From: Dietzia natronolimnaea
Lineage (GTDB): Bacteria > Actinomycetota > Actinomycetes > Mycobacteriales > Mycobacteriaceae
DNA: 64,000 nt
NCBI RefSeq assembly: GCF_002289575.1
Contig: NZ_NTGA01000020.1
Coordinates: 57,813-121,812 of the forward strand
Reading direction: 5' to 3'
Below the pieces are notes generated by a model. It worked only from the letters and a program-made list of their open reading frames with translations. It made no database searches and had not been told where the DNA came from. A program made the position numbers and the translations under genes. This document shows, in pieces, positions 11,579-19,649 of the stretch; the stretch's first letter is position 1, and the number at the start of each line of letters is the position of its first letter.

Positions 11579-13192
11579 TCAGAAGATCGCGCCCACATCG
11601 TGGCGGACGATCCGGTCGAGGGCGCGCTCGGCGATCGCCGCGATGGTCAGTGACGGATTGCAGGCGGCGGTGGTGCCCGGGATGAGGGCCCCGTCGACGA
11701 CGTACAGGCCCCGCTGGCCCAGGACCCGCCCGTCGAGGTCGCAGACCTGCTCCATGGCCGCGCCGCCGAGCGGGTGCCAGGTGGAATTGACGATGGCGTT
11801 GGTGTCGGTGAGGTGGCCGGTCGGACCGATGATGGCGCGGGCGGTGGGCTCGATGTGACCGCGCAGGATGCCCGCGTCGCCTGCCGCCGGCCAGCGGATG
11901 ACGCCGCGGTCCTGCGCTGAGTCGTAGACGATCCGGCCGCGGTCGGCGCTCACCCCGTACCCGACCATCATCGTGGTGTGCACATCCGTACCGAACGCGG
12001 GGATCGACGCCTGGATGAGGGTGTGCGCGGTGGTGGGGTCCGACCAGTTGAGGCTGCCGTAGATCACCGGCCCGCCCTGGACGGCGCCGAATCCGGCGGT
12101 GGGGTCGGTCCAGGTGTAGATCCGGTCGGCGTTGGTGCCCCAGCCGCTGCCGACGGCGTCGGGGAGGTCGGTGAGCGTGCCGGTGGCGGAGGCTCGGGTG
12201 AGCAGTGTGGAGGTGCCCACCGACCCGGCACCCAGCATGACCGCGGGTGCGCGCATCGCCAGCGTCTTGAGGAGACGTCCGGCGGTGTCGAGGACCTCGA
12301 CGTCCAGCTCCCAGCGTCCGTCGGGCAGCCGCCGCATGGCGCGGACGTCGTGCAGCGGTCGGACGTCGACGAGTCCCGTGGCCTCGGCGTCGGCGAGGTA
12401 CGTCACGTCGACGGTGTGCTTGCCGCCGTTGTTGACGCCGAGCGCGCCCGAGCTGTCGGTGTAGGAGGGCCGCATCTCGCCGCGCAGCTCGGCCAGCGCG
12501 TAGTCCCAGTCGATGGGCATGGGGATCTTGCGCAGGGGCAGACCGGCGGCCCGGACCCGCTGGGCGAAGACGCGGGCAGCCGCGTACCGGGGGGAGTCGA
12601 TGAGTTCGTCCGGGGCCTCGGCCAGGCGGAGCATCCGGGAGACCCGGGGGAAGTACTCCCGCTCCATCTCGCGCCAGTCGATCCCGCCCGGGAACCAGGT
12701 CTGGAACAACTCCTCGCTGGGCTGGAGCGACATGCCCTGGTAGATGAGGGACCCGCCTCCGACGCCGGTGGCGCACACGGAGGTCATGTTCTCGCCCACG
12801 GAGGCGTCGAGCAGTCCGGTGTAGCGCGGCAGGTCCACGGGACGGCCGAAGACCTCGGGTGCGGAGCGGAACCACAGGATGCGCTCGTCGGGGGCGCTGA
12901 CGCTGGGGTAGGTGGTCGAGTCGGGGCCGGTGGGCCAGCGGCGACCTCGTTCCATGACGACGACGGGGACGCCCGCCTGGGCGAGCCGGAGTGCCGCGAC
13001 GCCGCCACCGAACCCGCTGCCCACCACGAGGACCCGGTGGTCCTGCACCTCGTGGGGGATTCGTCCGGGGCCTGCGGGTGCGGGGTTCGCGGGGTCGGTC
13101 ACCTGGCCGGCGGCGAGGGGGTCGGCCACGAGTGCTGCAACCCCGGCGGCGGCGAGTGAGCCGAGGAACCCTCGGCGGGTGAGAGTCGTCAT
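11579..13192 (-). CDS. Secreted cholesterol-oxidase-like GMC flavoprotein
   Basis: The 537 residues begin with a Tat signal (TRRGFLGSLAAAGVAAL), so the folded, FAD-loaded enzyme is probably exported. The FAD-binding motif is VLVVGSGFGGGVAAL. The sequence follows class I bacterial cholesterol oxidases throughout: GVGGGSLIYQGM, YGSLNWSDPT, and a C-terminal YVVDGALIPG. The active-site His (STWHPLGG, H473) and Asn (ACNPSLTI, N512) are present. The Glu that drives isomerisation in cholesterol oxidase appears to be Gln (Q394) or the neighbouring Ile. Substrate is therefore unproven: a sterol or another bulky secondary alcohol. Downstream are TetR and HAD genes. Confidence 0.85.
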   Translation of the reverse strand: MTTLTRRGFLGSLAAAGVAALVADPLAAGQVTDPANPAPAGPGRIPHEVQDHRVLVVGSGFGGGVAALRLAQAGVPVVVMERGRRWPTGPDSTTYPSVSAPDERILWFRSAPEVFGRPVDLPRYTGLLDASVGENMTSVCATGVGGGSLIYQGMSLQPSEELFQTWFPGGIDWREMEREYFPRVSRMLRLAEAPDELIDSPRYAAARVFAQRVRAAGLPLRKIPMPIDWDYALAELRGEMRPSYTDSSGALGVNNGGKHTVDVTYLADAEATGLVDVRPLHDVRAMRRLPDGRWELDVEVLDTAGRLLKTLAMRAPAVMLGAGSVGTSTLLTRASATGTLTDLPDAVGSGWGTNADRIYTWTDPTAGFGAVQGGPVIYGSLNWSDPTTAHTLIQASIPAFGTDVHTTMMVGYGVSADRGRIVYDSAQDRGVIRWPAAGDAGILRGHIEPTARAIIGPTGHLTDTNAIVNSTWHPLGGAAMEQVCDLDGRVLGQRGLYVVDGALIPGTTAACNPSLTIAAIAERALDRIVRHDVGAIF

Positions 13193-13223
13193 GTCGCCTT
13201 ACCGTCAGGAACGCGAGTGGAGA

Positions 13224-13239
13224 GGTGACGTGTGTCACC
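13224..13239. promoter_or_regulatory. Inverted repeat in the GMC oxidoreductase promoter region
   Basis: GGTGAC at 13224-13229 and GTCACC at 13234-13239 are exact arms around a 4-base centre, 32 bases upstream of the oxidoreductase start. Size and position fit a TetR-type operator. A weak -10-like TAGTTT lies just upstream on the reverse strand. Confidence 0.4.
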
Positions 13240-13313
13240 CTCGCAGAAAACTAGACAGAACCCTCCATGACTGTCAAGTTCATCCTCCGGGCCCGGCGCG
13301 CCCCCCGCGGTCG

Positions 13314-13319
13314 TACTAT
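13314..13319 (+). promoter_or_regulatory. -10 element TACTAT of ppk2, leaderless start
   Basis: TACTAT is close to the consensus TATAAT and ends 7 bases before the ATG at 13327. The position supports this ATG over the upstream in-frame ATG at 13267. Confidence 0.5.
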
Positions 13320-13326
13320 CGGTGGA

Positions 13327-14241
13327 ATGAGCGGTGAGAAGAACGGCAAGAAGGACGCCATGAAGGCTCGCCCCAAGGCCGCCTCGGGCTCGGCGGGTAA
13401 GGACGCGGCGGGTAAGAAGTCGAGCACCAAGAACCTGCTCCCCAGCGGGCTCGAGAAGCTGCCCAAGAAGGCCTACGAGGCCGAGCTGGAGCGCTTGCAG
13501 GCCGAGCTCGTGGAGATGCAGGCCTGGCTCAAGGAGACGGGCAACCGGCTCGTGGTGGTGTTCGAGGGCCGCGACGCCGCAGGAAAAGGGTCGGCGATCA
13601 AGCGGATCACCCAGTACCTCAACCCTCGGTTCGCCCGCGTGGTCGCACTGCCCGCGCCGACCGAGGTGCACAAGACGCAGTGGTACTTCCAGCGCTACGT
13701 CGAGCACCTGCCGGCAGCCGGTGAGATCGTGATCTTCGACCGCTCCTGGTACAACCGGGCCGGCGTGGAGCGCGTGATGGGCTTCTGTACGACCGACGAG
13801 TACCGCCGTTTCCTGCACCAGGCGCCGATCTTCGAGCGCCTGCTCGTGGAGGACGGGATCATGCTGCGCAAGTACTGGTTCTCCGTGTCGGACGAGGAGC
13901 AGGAGCGCCGGTTCCGCTCCCGGCACGACGATCCCATGCGCCGGTGGAAGCTCTCGCCGATGGACCTGGAGTCGATCAACCGGTGGGAGGCCTACAGCCG
14001 GGCCAAGGACGAGATGTTCATCCACACCGACATCCCGGAGGCGCCCTGGTACACGGTCGAGTCCGAGGACAAGAAGCGGTCGCGGATCAACGTGATCTCC
14101 CACCTGCTCTCCACCGTCCCGTGGGAGAAGCTGGAGCCGCCGACCTTCGAGATCCCGGAGCGACCCGAGGGTGCCAACTACGAGCGGCCGCCGCGCGAGG
14201 AGTTCAAGTACGTCCCGGACGTAGCATCGGAGTTGCTCTGA
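13327..14241 (+). CDS. ppk2: Polyphosphate kinase 2 (PPK2 family)
   Basis: PPK2 enzymes move phosphate between polyphosphate and nucleotides, usually making GTP or ATP from the diphosphates. After a Lys/Ala-rich N-terminus of about 40 residues the protein (304 residues) shows the Walker A-like FEGRDAAGKGSAIKRI, the lid region HKTQWYFQRYV, and Walker B FDRSWYNRAGVERVMGF. WEAYSRAKDEMF and DDPMRRWKLSPMD are also typical. It is a single-domain class I PPK2; the ADP/GDP versus AMP preference cannot be read with confidence. An upstream ATG at 13267 would add 20 residues, but the -10 box at 13314 argues for 13327. Confidence 0.93.
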   Translation: MSGEKNGKKDAMKARPKAASGSAGKDAAGKKSSTKNLLPSGLEKLPKKAYEAELERLQAELVEMQAWLKETGNRLVVVFEGRDAAGKGSAIKRITQYLNPRFARVVALPAPTEVHKTQWYFQRYVEHLPAAGEIVIFDRSWYNRAGVERVMGFCTTDEYRRFLHQAPIFERLLVEDGIMLRKYWFSVSDEEQERRFRSRHDDPMRRWKLSPMDLESINRWEAYSRAKDEMFIHTDIPEAPWYTVESEDKKRSRINVISHLLSTVPWEKLEPPTFEIPERPEGANYERPPREEFKYVPDVASELL

Positions 14242-14263
14242 GGCGAGGCGGGGGCGACCTAGG

Positions 14264-14275
14264 TAGGAATTCCTA
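14264..14275. promoter_or_regulatory. 12-bp palindrome upstream of the hydrolase gene
   Basis: TAGGAATTCCTA is a perfect palindrome 43 bases before the ATG at 14319. It overlaps a possible -10 hexamer TAGTAT at 14274-14279. It could be an operator; no regulator is adjacent. Confidence 0.3.
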
Positions 14276-14318
14276 GTATCCCGGCGACGTCGGGTGACCG
14301 GCCTGACACACTGGGGGC

Positions 14319-15362
14319 ATGAGCGAATTCGTCACCACCCGGCGAGAAGGCCGGATGCAGCACATCGTCCTGGACCGCCCCAAGGCCCTGAACTCCCTCG
14401 ACCTGCCCATGTGCCGGGCCCTGCACTCCGCCCTGGACGCCGCCTCGCAGGACTCGGGCGTGGAAGCCGTCGTCACCACGAGCACCTCGGAGAAGGCGTT
14501 CTGCGCGGGCGGCGACATCCGCGCCCTGCGCGACGCCGCGGCCGCCGGGGAGCACCAGACCAACCGGGAGTTCTTCTCCGAGGAGTACGCGATGGACCTC
14601 GCGTACCACACCCACCGGGTGCCCACGGTCGCGGTGATCCACGGCGTCGCGATGGGCGGCGGCCTCGGGATCTCCATCAACGGTTCGCATCGCGTGGTCA
14701 CCACCAAGGTCATGATGGCTATGCCCGAGACGGCGATCGGGTTCGTCCCCGACGTCGGCGCCAGTCACTTCCTCCCCCGGCTGTGCGGCGGCGGGACCCG
14801 CGGTCTGGCGGTGGGGATCTACCTCGGCACCACCGGGGTCCGGATGAATTCCGCCGACGCCCTCTACACGGGTCTGGCCACCCATCTGATCGACGACGCC
14901 GACCGCGACGCCTTCGTCGCCGCCATCGGATCCGACGGCCTCGACGCCGCCCTCGAGCGACACGGCCTCGAGCACGCGGCGGCGGGGGAGTCCGCGGTCG
15001 AGCAGCACATCGACCGGATCGAGGACGTCTTCGGCCGCGGCACCGCGCAGGAGATGGTCGACGCCCTGGAGTCCGGCCCGCAGGACGAGTGGGCCACCGC
15101 GACCCTAGGGATGCTGCGGTCCCACTGCCCGACGTCCGTCGTCGCCACCATCGAGCTGCTCCGCGCCGGCGCCGCCGCGGGCGATCTCCGCGAATGCCTC
15201 GACAACGAGCTGGAGCTGGGCGGATGGATCACCGCCCGTCCGGACTTCATCGAGGGAGTGCGGGCCGTGGTGATCGACAAGGACCGCGATCCCACGTGGG
15301 ATCCGGCCGACCTCGACGACGTCGACGTCGACGCCATCCGTTCGGCGCTGAACGGGGGCTGA
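14319..15362 (+). CDS. 3-hydroxyisobutyryl-CoA hydrolase (enoyl-CoA hydratase/isomerase family)
   Basis: This 347-residue crotonase-fold protein has the long form typical of 3-hydroxyisobutyryl-CoA hydrolases, the valine-catabolism enzyme that frees 3-hydroxyisobutyrate from CoA. Matching features are VLDRPKALNSLDLPMC, the oxyanion stretch KAFCAGGDIRALRD, GVAMGGGLGIS, and PETAIGFVPDVGASHFLPRL. The C-terminal half (ELGGWITARPDFIEGVRAVVIDKDRDPTW, split across about residues 305-335) is the family's ending. Plain enoyl-CoA hydratases are about 260 residues, so the length favours the hydrolase. It stands alone; the AI-2E gene follows after 53 bp with its own ribosome site. Confidence 0.88.
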   Translation: MSEFVTTRREGRMQHIVLDRPKALNSLDLPMCRALHSALDAASQDSGVEAVVTTSTSEKAFCAGGDIRALRDAAAAGEHQTNREFFSEEYAMDLAYHTHRVPTVAVIHGVAMGGGLGISINGSHRVVTTKVMMAMPETAIGFVPDVGASHFLPRLCGGGTRGLAVGIYLGTTGVRMNSADALYTGLATHLIDDADRDAFVAAIGSDGLDAALERHGLEHAAAGESAVEQHIDRIEDVFGRGTAQEMVDALESGPQDEWATATLGMLRSHCPTSVVATIELLRAGAAAGDLRECLDNELELGGWITARPDFIEGVRAVVIDKDRDPTWDPADLDDVDVDAIRSALNGG

Positions 15363-15415
15363 CAGGGCTACTCTGATCCGCGTCCGGCGCGCTGGGCGCG
15401 GGTCGAGGAGGGGCC

Positions 15416-16576
15416 ATGACGACCACTGGCGACGACGTGCGCGAACCCGAGGCGCCTGCCCCGCACGAGGAGCCCAGGGGGTGGGGAATCGCGGGCGTCA
15501 CGGTGGTGTCGCTGGCCGCGGCGTTCGCGGTGGTCTGGGGGATCTCCCAGCACGCGGCCATGGTCATGCCGGCCTTCCTCGCCCTCAACCTGGTGATCGC
15601 CGCCCAGCCGCTGCAGCGGCGCCTGGAGCGGGCCGGCCTGCCACGGTGGGGTGGGATGATCATCGTCCTGCTGGTGCTCTACCTCCTGCTGGCCGCGCTG
15701 GTGGGGATGCTCGTGTGGGCGCTGTGGATCGCCGCCGAGGAGATCCCGCAGTATCAGGACAGGTTCGTCGAGCTCTACGGCCAGATCATCGAGTTCCTCG
15801 GCCGGTTCGGGGTCAGCCAGGATCAGGTCTCGTCGAGCCTGGCGGGCGTGGACCCCGGCACGATCATCGGGACGGTCCAGAACGTGGCGGGGCAGGTGTC
15901 CTCGGCGGGGGGCCAGCTCACCGTCCTGGTGATCGCGCTGACCTTCCTGGTGTTCGACGTCCCGGGCGTCACCCGTCGGCGAGCCGTGATCGTCCGTCAG
16001 CGGCCCCGGCTTGCCGACGCCCTCAGCTCCTTCACCGACGGCGTGAAGTCGTACTGGATCGTCTCGACGATCTTCGGTCTCATCGTCGCGATCATCGACA
16101 CCGTGGCGCTGATGATCATCGGCGTGCCGCTCGCCGTGGTGTGGGGCGTACTCGCCTTCGTCACCAACTACATCCCCAACATCGGCTTCGTGCTGGGCCT
16201 CGTGCCGCCCGCGCTGTTCGCACTCCTGACCGGGGGACCGGTCGACGCCATCTGGGTGGTGGTGATCTACTGCGTGGTCAACCTGGTCATCCAGAGCTTC
16301 ATCCAGCCCAAGTTCACCGGCGACGCCGTGGGGCTCACCCCCACCGTGACGTTCCTCTCGCTGGTGTTCTGGACCTCGGTGGCCGGCGCGTTGGGCGCGA
16401 TCCTGGCGGTGCCGTTGACGCTCGTGGTCAAGGCCTTCCTGGTGGACGCCGATCCGCGGATGAGGTGGCTCTCGACGTTTCTGACCACCCCCGACGCCGA
16501 CGCCAGACGCGACAGACGGCGCGTCAGTCGCCGGGATCGCCCTCGGCGGGGTCGTCCTCTGCCGGAGCTCGGGTGA
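15416..16576 (+). CDS. AI-2E family membrane permease
   Basis: The 386-residue protein has seven or eight hydrophobic segments and the PF01594 layout: two N-terminal TM helices, a soluble amphipathic stretch around 110-160, then a conserved C-terminal half with VLAFVTNYIPNIGFVLG and IQSFIQPKFTGDAVGLTPT. Family members include TqsA and Na+/H+ antiporter-like proteins, so the substrate is open. The ATG has GGAGG a few bases upstream. The Arg-rich C-terminal tail overlaps the convergent serine hydrolase gene by 53 bases. Confidence 0.88.
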   Translation: MTTTGDDVREPEAPAPHEEPRGWGIAGVTVVSLAAAFAVVWGISQHAAMVMPAFLALNLVIAAQPLQRRLERAGLPRWGGMIIVLLVLYLLLAALVGMLVWALWIAAEEIPQYQDRFVELYGQIIEFLGRFGVSQDQVSSSLAGVDPGTIIGTVQNVAGQVSSAGGQLTVLVIALTFLVFDVPGVTRRRAVIVRQRPRLADALSSFTDGVKSYWIVSTIFGLIVAIIDTVALMIIGVPLAVVWGVLAFVTNYIPNIGFVLGLVPPALFALLTGGPVDAIWVVVIYCVVNLVIQSFIQPKFTGDAVGLTPTVTFLSLVFWTSVAGALGAILAVPLTLVVKAFLVDADPRMRWLSTFLTTPDADARRDRRRVSRRDRPRRGRPLPELG

Positions 16577-18170
16577 AGGTCCCGAGACCGTCGCGGTCGA
16601 GGAGATCGACGGTGACCTCGTCGTCGTCGAACGTCACCGAACCCCGCGACCCCGGTGGCCAGTTCTCACTCCGCGGTTCGACGGCGAACGTCCCGCCGTC
16701 CCAGGGCTCGAGCGGCCAGGCCGCGGTCCCGCGGCCCACGATCACCTCCAGCCCGTCCTGCGACTGCCGCACCTCGAGCTCCCCGAAGTAGTCGTTGCGG
16801 TAGGTCCCCGTCAGCTCGGCCGGGTCCGGCGAGGGCAAAGGGGCGGCGGGTCGCCGCGCGCCCACCAGGTCCCCCACGGGATCGAGAAGTGGGGCGAATG
16901 CCTGGCCGAACAGCTCCCGCCAGTCCAGCGTGGGGTCGCCGTACTGGGCGTAGTCGGCGAACCGGGCATTGATCGTCTCCGCCACGCCGCTGGGCGAGGC
17001 GTTGGTCACCGTGATGATCCCGAGGTCCAGCGAGGGCATCATGAGCATCGCCGTGCCCGCGCCGAGAGCGAACGCCCCGGAATGGCTCCACTGGACGCGG
17101 CCCGAGGAGCTGGTGCTGATGTTGAAGCCGTACCCGTAGCCGCCGGGACGGTCGGCCGCGGCCTGCGGGGGCGAGGACACGATCTGCGGGGTGAGGGCCT
17201 CCCTCAGGGCCTCGACGGGCACCACCTGGGAGCCGTCCGGCGCCCTGCCGTCGTCCAACACCATGGCCATCCACGCGGCCATGTCGGTCACCGACGAACT
17301 CAGGCCACCCGCCGGGGCCTGCGCGTCGGGATCGCGTTGGGGATCGGCCGGCACCCAGTCGCCGTTCGCCTCGCCCGCGTCGCTCCTGACGTGGCCGACG
17401 GCCCGGTTGTCCCGCTCGATCAGCTCATCGTGGGAGAACGAGGTGTCGCCCATCCCGAGGGGCCGGAAGATCCGCTCACGGCTCAACTCGGCCCAGGGCG
17501 TGCCCGCGGCGACCGCGACGGCTTCCGCACCGGCCGTCAGTCCGAAGTTGGTGTACGCGTACGAGGCCCTGAACGGCGTGAGCGGAAGGTGCCGCAGACC
17601 ATGCAGGACCGCGGGTCGGTCATACCCCAGGTCCTCGAGATCGTCCCCCGCGTGTTCGGGCAGCCCCGAGCGGTGCGCGAAGACGTCGCCCACGGTGACG
17701 AGGGGCGACACCTGGGCATCGGAGAGCTCGAACCACGGCAGGTACTGGCTCACGGGGGTGGACCAGTCGACCTCGCCGTCGTCGCTCTCCGCGGCCACCA
17801 CGGTGGCGCTGACCGACTTGGAGATCGAGGCCAGTGGGAAGACGGTCTGCGCGTCGACCTCGGCGCCGGTGCTGGTGTCCCGGACGCCGAAGCCTTCCGC
17901 GAGGACCACCTCGCCGCCGTGCACCACGGCGACGGCCGCGCCCGGGATCCCGGAGGCCTCCAGTTCCTCCTCGACGATGTCGGTGACCTTGCCGACCGCG
18001 TAGTCGATCCGGTCCTCGCCGACCTCGAGCGCCGAGTAGGCGGCCGGACTCGCGTCCGGGTCGGGTGTGGCCAACGGTGTCCCACACGCCGACCCGAGGA
18101 GCGCGAGGGCCGTGCACACGCCGATCAGGCCCAGGGGTCGACGGCGACCGGTGGTCGAAGCTGTGGTCAT
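16524..18170 (-). CDS. Beta-lactamase-fold serine hydrolase lipoprotein
   Basis: This 548-residue protein starts with a lipoprotein signal ending in LLGSACG, so Cys29 should be lipidated and the enzyme tethered outside the membrane. The class C beta-lactamase/PBP fold is shown by S115-I-S-K118, the YTN motif (SYAYTNFGL) and the HSG motif (WSHSGAFALG). The last 120 residues form an extra beta-rich domain of the kind found in D-aminopeptidase or esterase-like relatives. It could be a carboxylesterase, transpeptidase-like enzyme or peptidase, and there is no specific sign of antibiotic resistance. It follows the GH1 gene and has a leaderless promoter overlapping that gene's stop codon. Confidence 0.88.
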   Translation of the reverse strand: MTTASTTGRRRPLGLIGVCTALALLGSACGTPLATPDPDASPAAYSALEVGEDRIDYAVGKVTDIVEEELEASGIPGAAVAVVHGGEVVLAEGFGVRDTSTGAEVDAQTVFPLASISKSVSATVVAAESDDGEVDWSTPVSQYLPWFELSDAQVSPLVTVGDVFAHRSGLPEHAGDDLEDLGYDRPAVLHGLRHLPLTPFRASYAYTNFGLTAGAEAVAVAAGTPWAELSRERIFRPLGMGDTSFSHDELIERDNRAVGHVRSDAGEANGDWVPADPQRDPDAQAPAGGLSSSVTDMAAWMAMVLDDGRAPDGSQVVPVEALREALTPQIVSSPPQAAADRPGGYGYGFNISTSSSGRVQWSHSGAFALGAGTAMLMMPSLDLGIITVTNASPSGVAETINARFADYAQYGDPTLDWRELFGQAFAPLLDPVGDLVGARRPAAPLPSPDPAELTGTYRNDYFGELEVRQSQDGLEVIVGRGTAAWPLEPWDGGTFAVEPRSENWPPGSRGSVTFDDDEVTVDLLDRDGLGTFTRAPAEDDPAEGDPGD

Positions 18171-18176
18171 CCGCCC

Positions 18177-18182
18177 AGCCTA
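18177..18182 (-). promoter_or_regulatory. -10 element TAGGCT of the serine hydrolase gene
   Basis: On the reverse strand TAGGCT ends 6 bases before the ATG at 18170. Its TAG is the stop codon of the GH1 gene, the same arrangement as at ksgA/ispE. Confidence 0.45.
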
Positions 18183-19625
18183 GACCGCCGGATGCGCTCC
18201 TGAGGGTCGTGTCGGACCACCTCGGGCGAGTCGCTCCCGGTGCTCGGCGATCAGGTCGCGGTACCAGTACCAGGAATCCTTACGGGTCCGCGCCAGGGTG
18301 CCGTGGTCCACGTGGACCAGGCCGAAGCGCTCGGCGTATCCGGCGGCCCACTCGAAATTGTCCACGGCCGACCACACGTAGTACCCGTCCACGTTCACGC
18401 CCGCGTCGACGGCGTCCACCACGGCCGCCAGGTGTGCGCGGAGGAAGTCGATCCGCCGCGCGTCGTGGACGGCGCCGTCCGGCCCCGGGCCGTCGTGATA
18501 GGAACACCCGTTCTCGGTCACCGTGACCGGCGGCAGTCCCGGATAGCGCTCGTGGAGCGACACGAGGATGTCGGTGAGGCCCGACGGCACGATCGGCCAG
18601 TCGAAATCGGTCCGCTCGACGCCCTCGATCCGTACCGGGCGGAACGGCATGTCCTGCGGGAAGTCCACCTCGAGCACCCCGGAATAGTCGGTGTCGGCGC
18701 GCGGGGCCTCGATCACCGTGGGTTCGTAGTAGTTGACGCCGTAGTGGTCGAGGGGCCCGGCGATGACGGCGAGGTCCCGGTCGAGCTGGTCGGGGGTCAG
18801 GCCCGCAGAGTTCATGACGAGCTCGGCCACCCAGTCCTCCGGGTAGGTGCCGCGCAGGACGGGATCGGAGAACAGCCAGTTGGTGAGGATGCGGAACATC
18901 TCGGCGGCCTCGACGTCTTCGGCGGAGTCGGTCGCGGCGAGGACGGGGAAGTGCTGTTGGACCACCCCCACCTCGTGCCGGGGCCCGGCGGCCCGTATGG
19001 CCTCGACCGCCAGGCCGTGGGCGCGGAGCAGATTGTGCGCCACGGGCAGGCAGTCCAGCCCCATCCCGAGTGCCGGTGCGTGATCGGTGAGTCCGTGGCC
19101 GTAGAGGGTGTGGACGTTCATCTCGTTGAGCGTGAGCCAGCGGGTGACGCGGTCCCCGAGGGCGTCGACCATCACCGCGGCGTAGTCGGCCAGGGCCCGG
19201 GAGGTGTCCCGGCGCAGCCAGCCGCCCTCGTCCTGCAGGGTCTGCGGCAGGTCCCAGTGGTAGAGCGTGGGCACGGGGCGGATGCCGGCCGCCAGGAGGT
19301 CGTCGACGAGCCGCGAGTAGAAGTCCAGGCCGGGCCCGTTGACCCGCCCGCTCCCCGTGGGCAGGACCCGGGACCAGGAGATGGAGAAGCGGTAATCGTC
19401 GACCCCGAGCTCGGCCAGGTCGCGGACGTCCTCGGCGTGGCGGTGGTAGTGGTCGCACGCCACGGCAGGGGTGTCGCCGCCGCGGATGCGGCCGGGTTCG
19501 GCGGCGAAGGTGTCCCAGATGCTCGGGCCGCGCCCGTCGGCGTCGGCCCCGCCCTCGATCTGGGCGGCGGCGGTGGCGGTGCCCAGGCGGAATCCGGGGG
19601 GCAGGATCGGGTCTCGGGTCGGCAC
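18180..19625 (-). CDS. Glycoside hydrolase family 1 beta-glucosidase
   Basis: GH1 enzymes cleave beta-linked glucosides and related sugars with retention. The 481-residue protein has the N-terminal FRLGTATAAAQIEGG signature, the acid/base Glu in TLNEMN (E168) and the nucleophile Glu in VTENG (E371). The sugar-binding GYYVWSAVDNFEWAAGY near the C-terminus is intact. The acid/base motif is NEMN where NEP is usual, a mild variation. There is no signal peptide, so it acts in the cytoplasm on imported glycosides. It lies 24 bp after the MFS gene and completes an operon of secreted hydrolase, transporter and glycosidase. Confidence 0.94.
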   Translation of the reverse strand: MPTRDPILPPGFRLGTATAAAQIEGGADADGRGPSIWDTFAAEPGRIRGGDTPAVACDHYHRHAEDVRDLAELGVDDYRFSISWSRVLPTGSGRVNGPGLDFYSRLVDDLLAAGIRPVPTLYHWDLPQTLQDEGGWLRRDTSRALADYAAVMVDALGDRVTRWLTLNEMNVHTLYGHGLTDHAPALGMGLDCLPVAHNLLRAHGLAVEAIRAAGPRHEVGVVQQHFPVLAATDSAEDVEAAEMFRILTNWLFSDPVLRGTYPEDWVAELVMNSAGLTPDQLDRDLAVIAGPLDHYGVNYYEPTVIEAPRADTDYSGVLEVDFPQDMPFRPVRIEGVERTDFDWPIVPSGLTDILVSLHERYPGLPPVTVTENGCSYHDGPGPDGAVHDARRIDFLRAHLAAVVDAVDAGVNVDGYYVWSAVDNFEWAAGYAERFGLVHVDHGTLARTRKDSWYWYRDLIAEHRERLARGGPTRPSGAHPAV

Positions 19626-19649
19626 GTGGAGTGGTCCTTTCTGGTGGGG

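Noticed and set aside
10908..13238. A 776-residue frame that would join a long Arg-rich part to the TetR domain.
   Set aside because: The first 590 residues are an out-of-frame copy of the cholesterol-oxidase-like gene; only the last 186 residues form a protein family.
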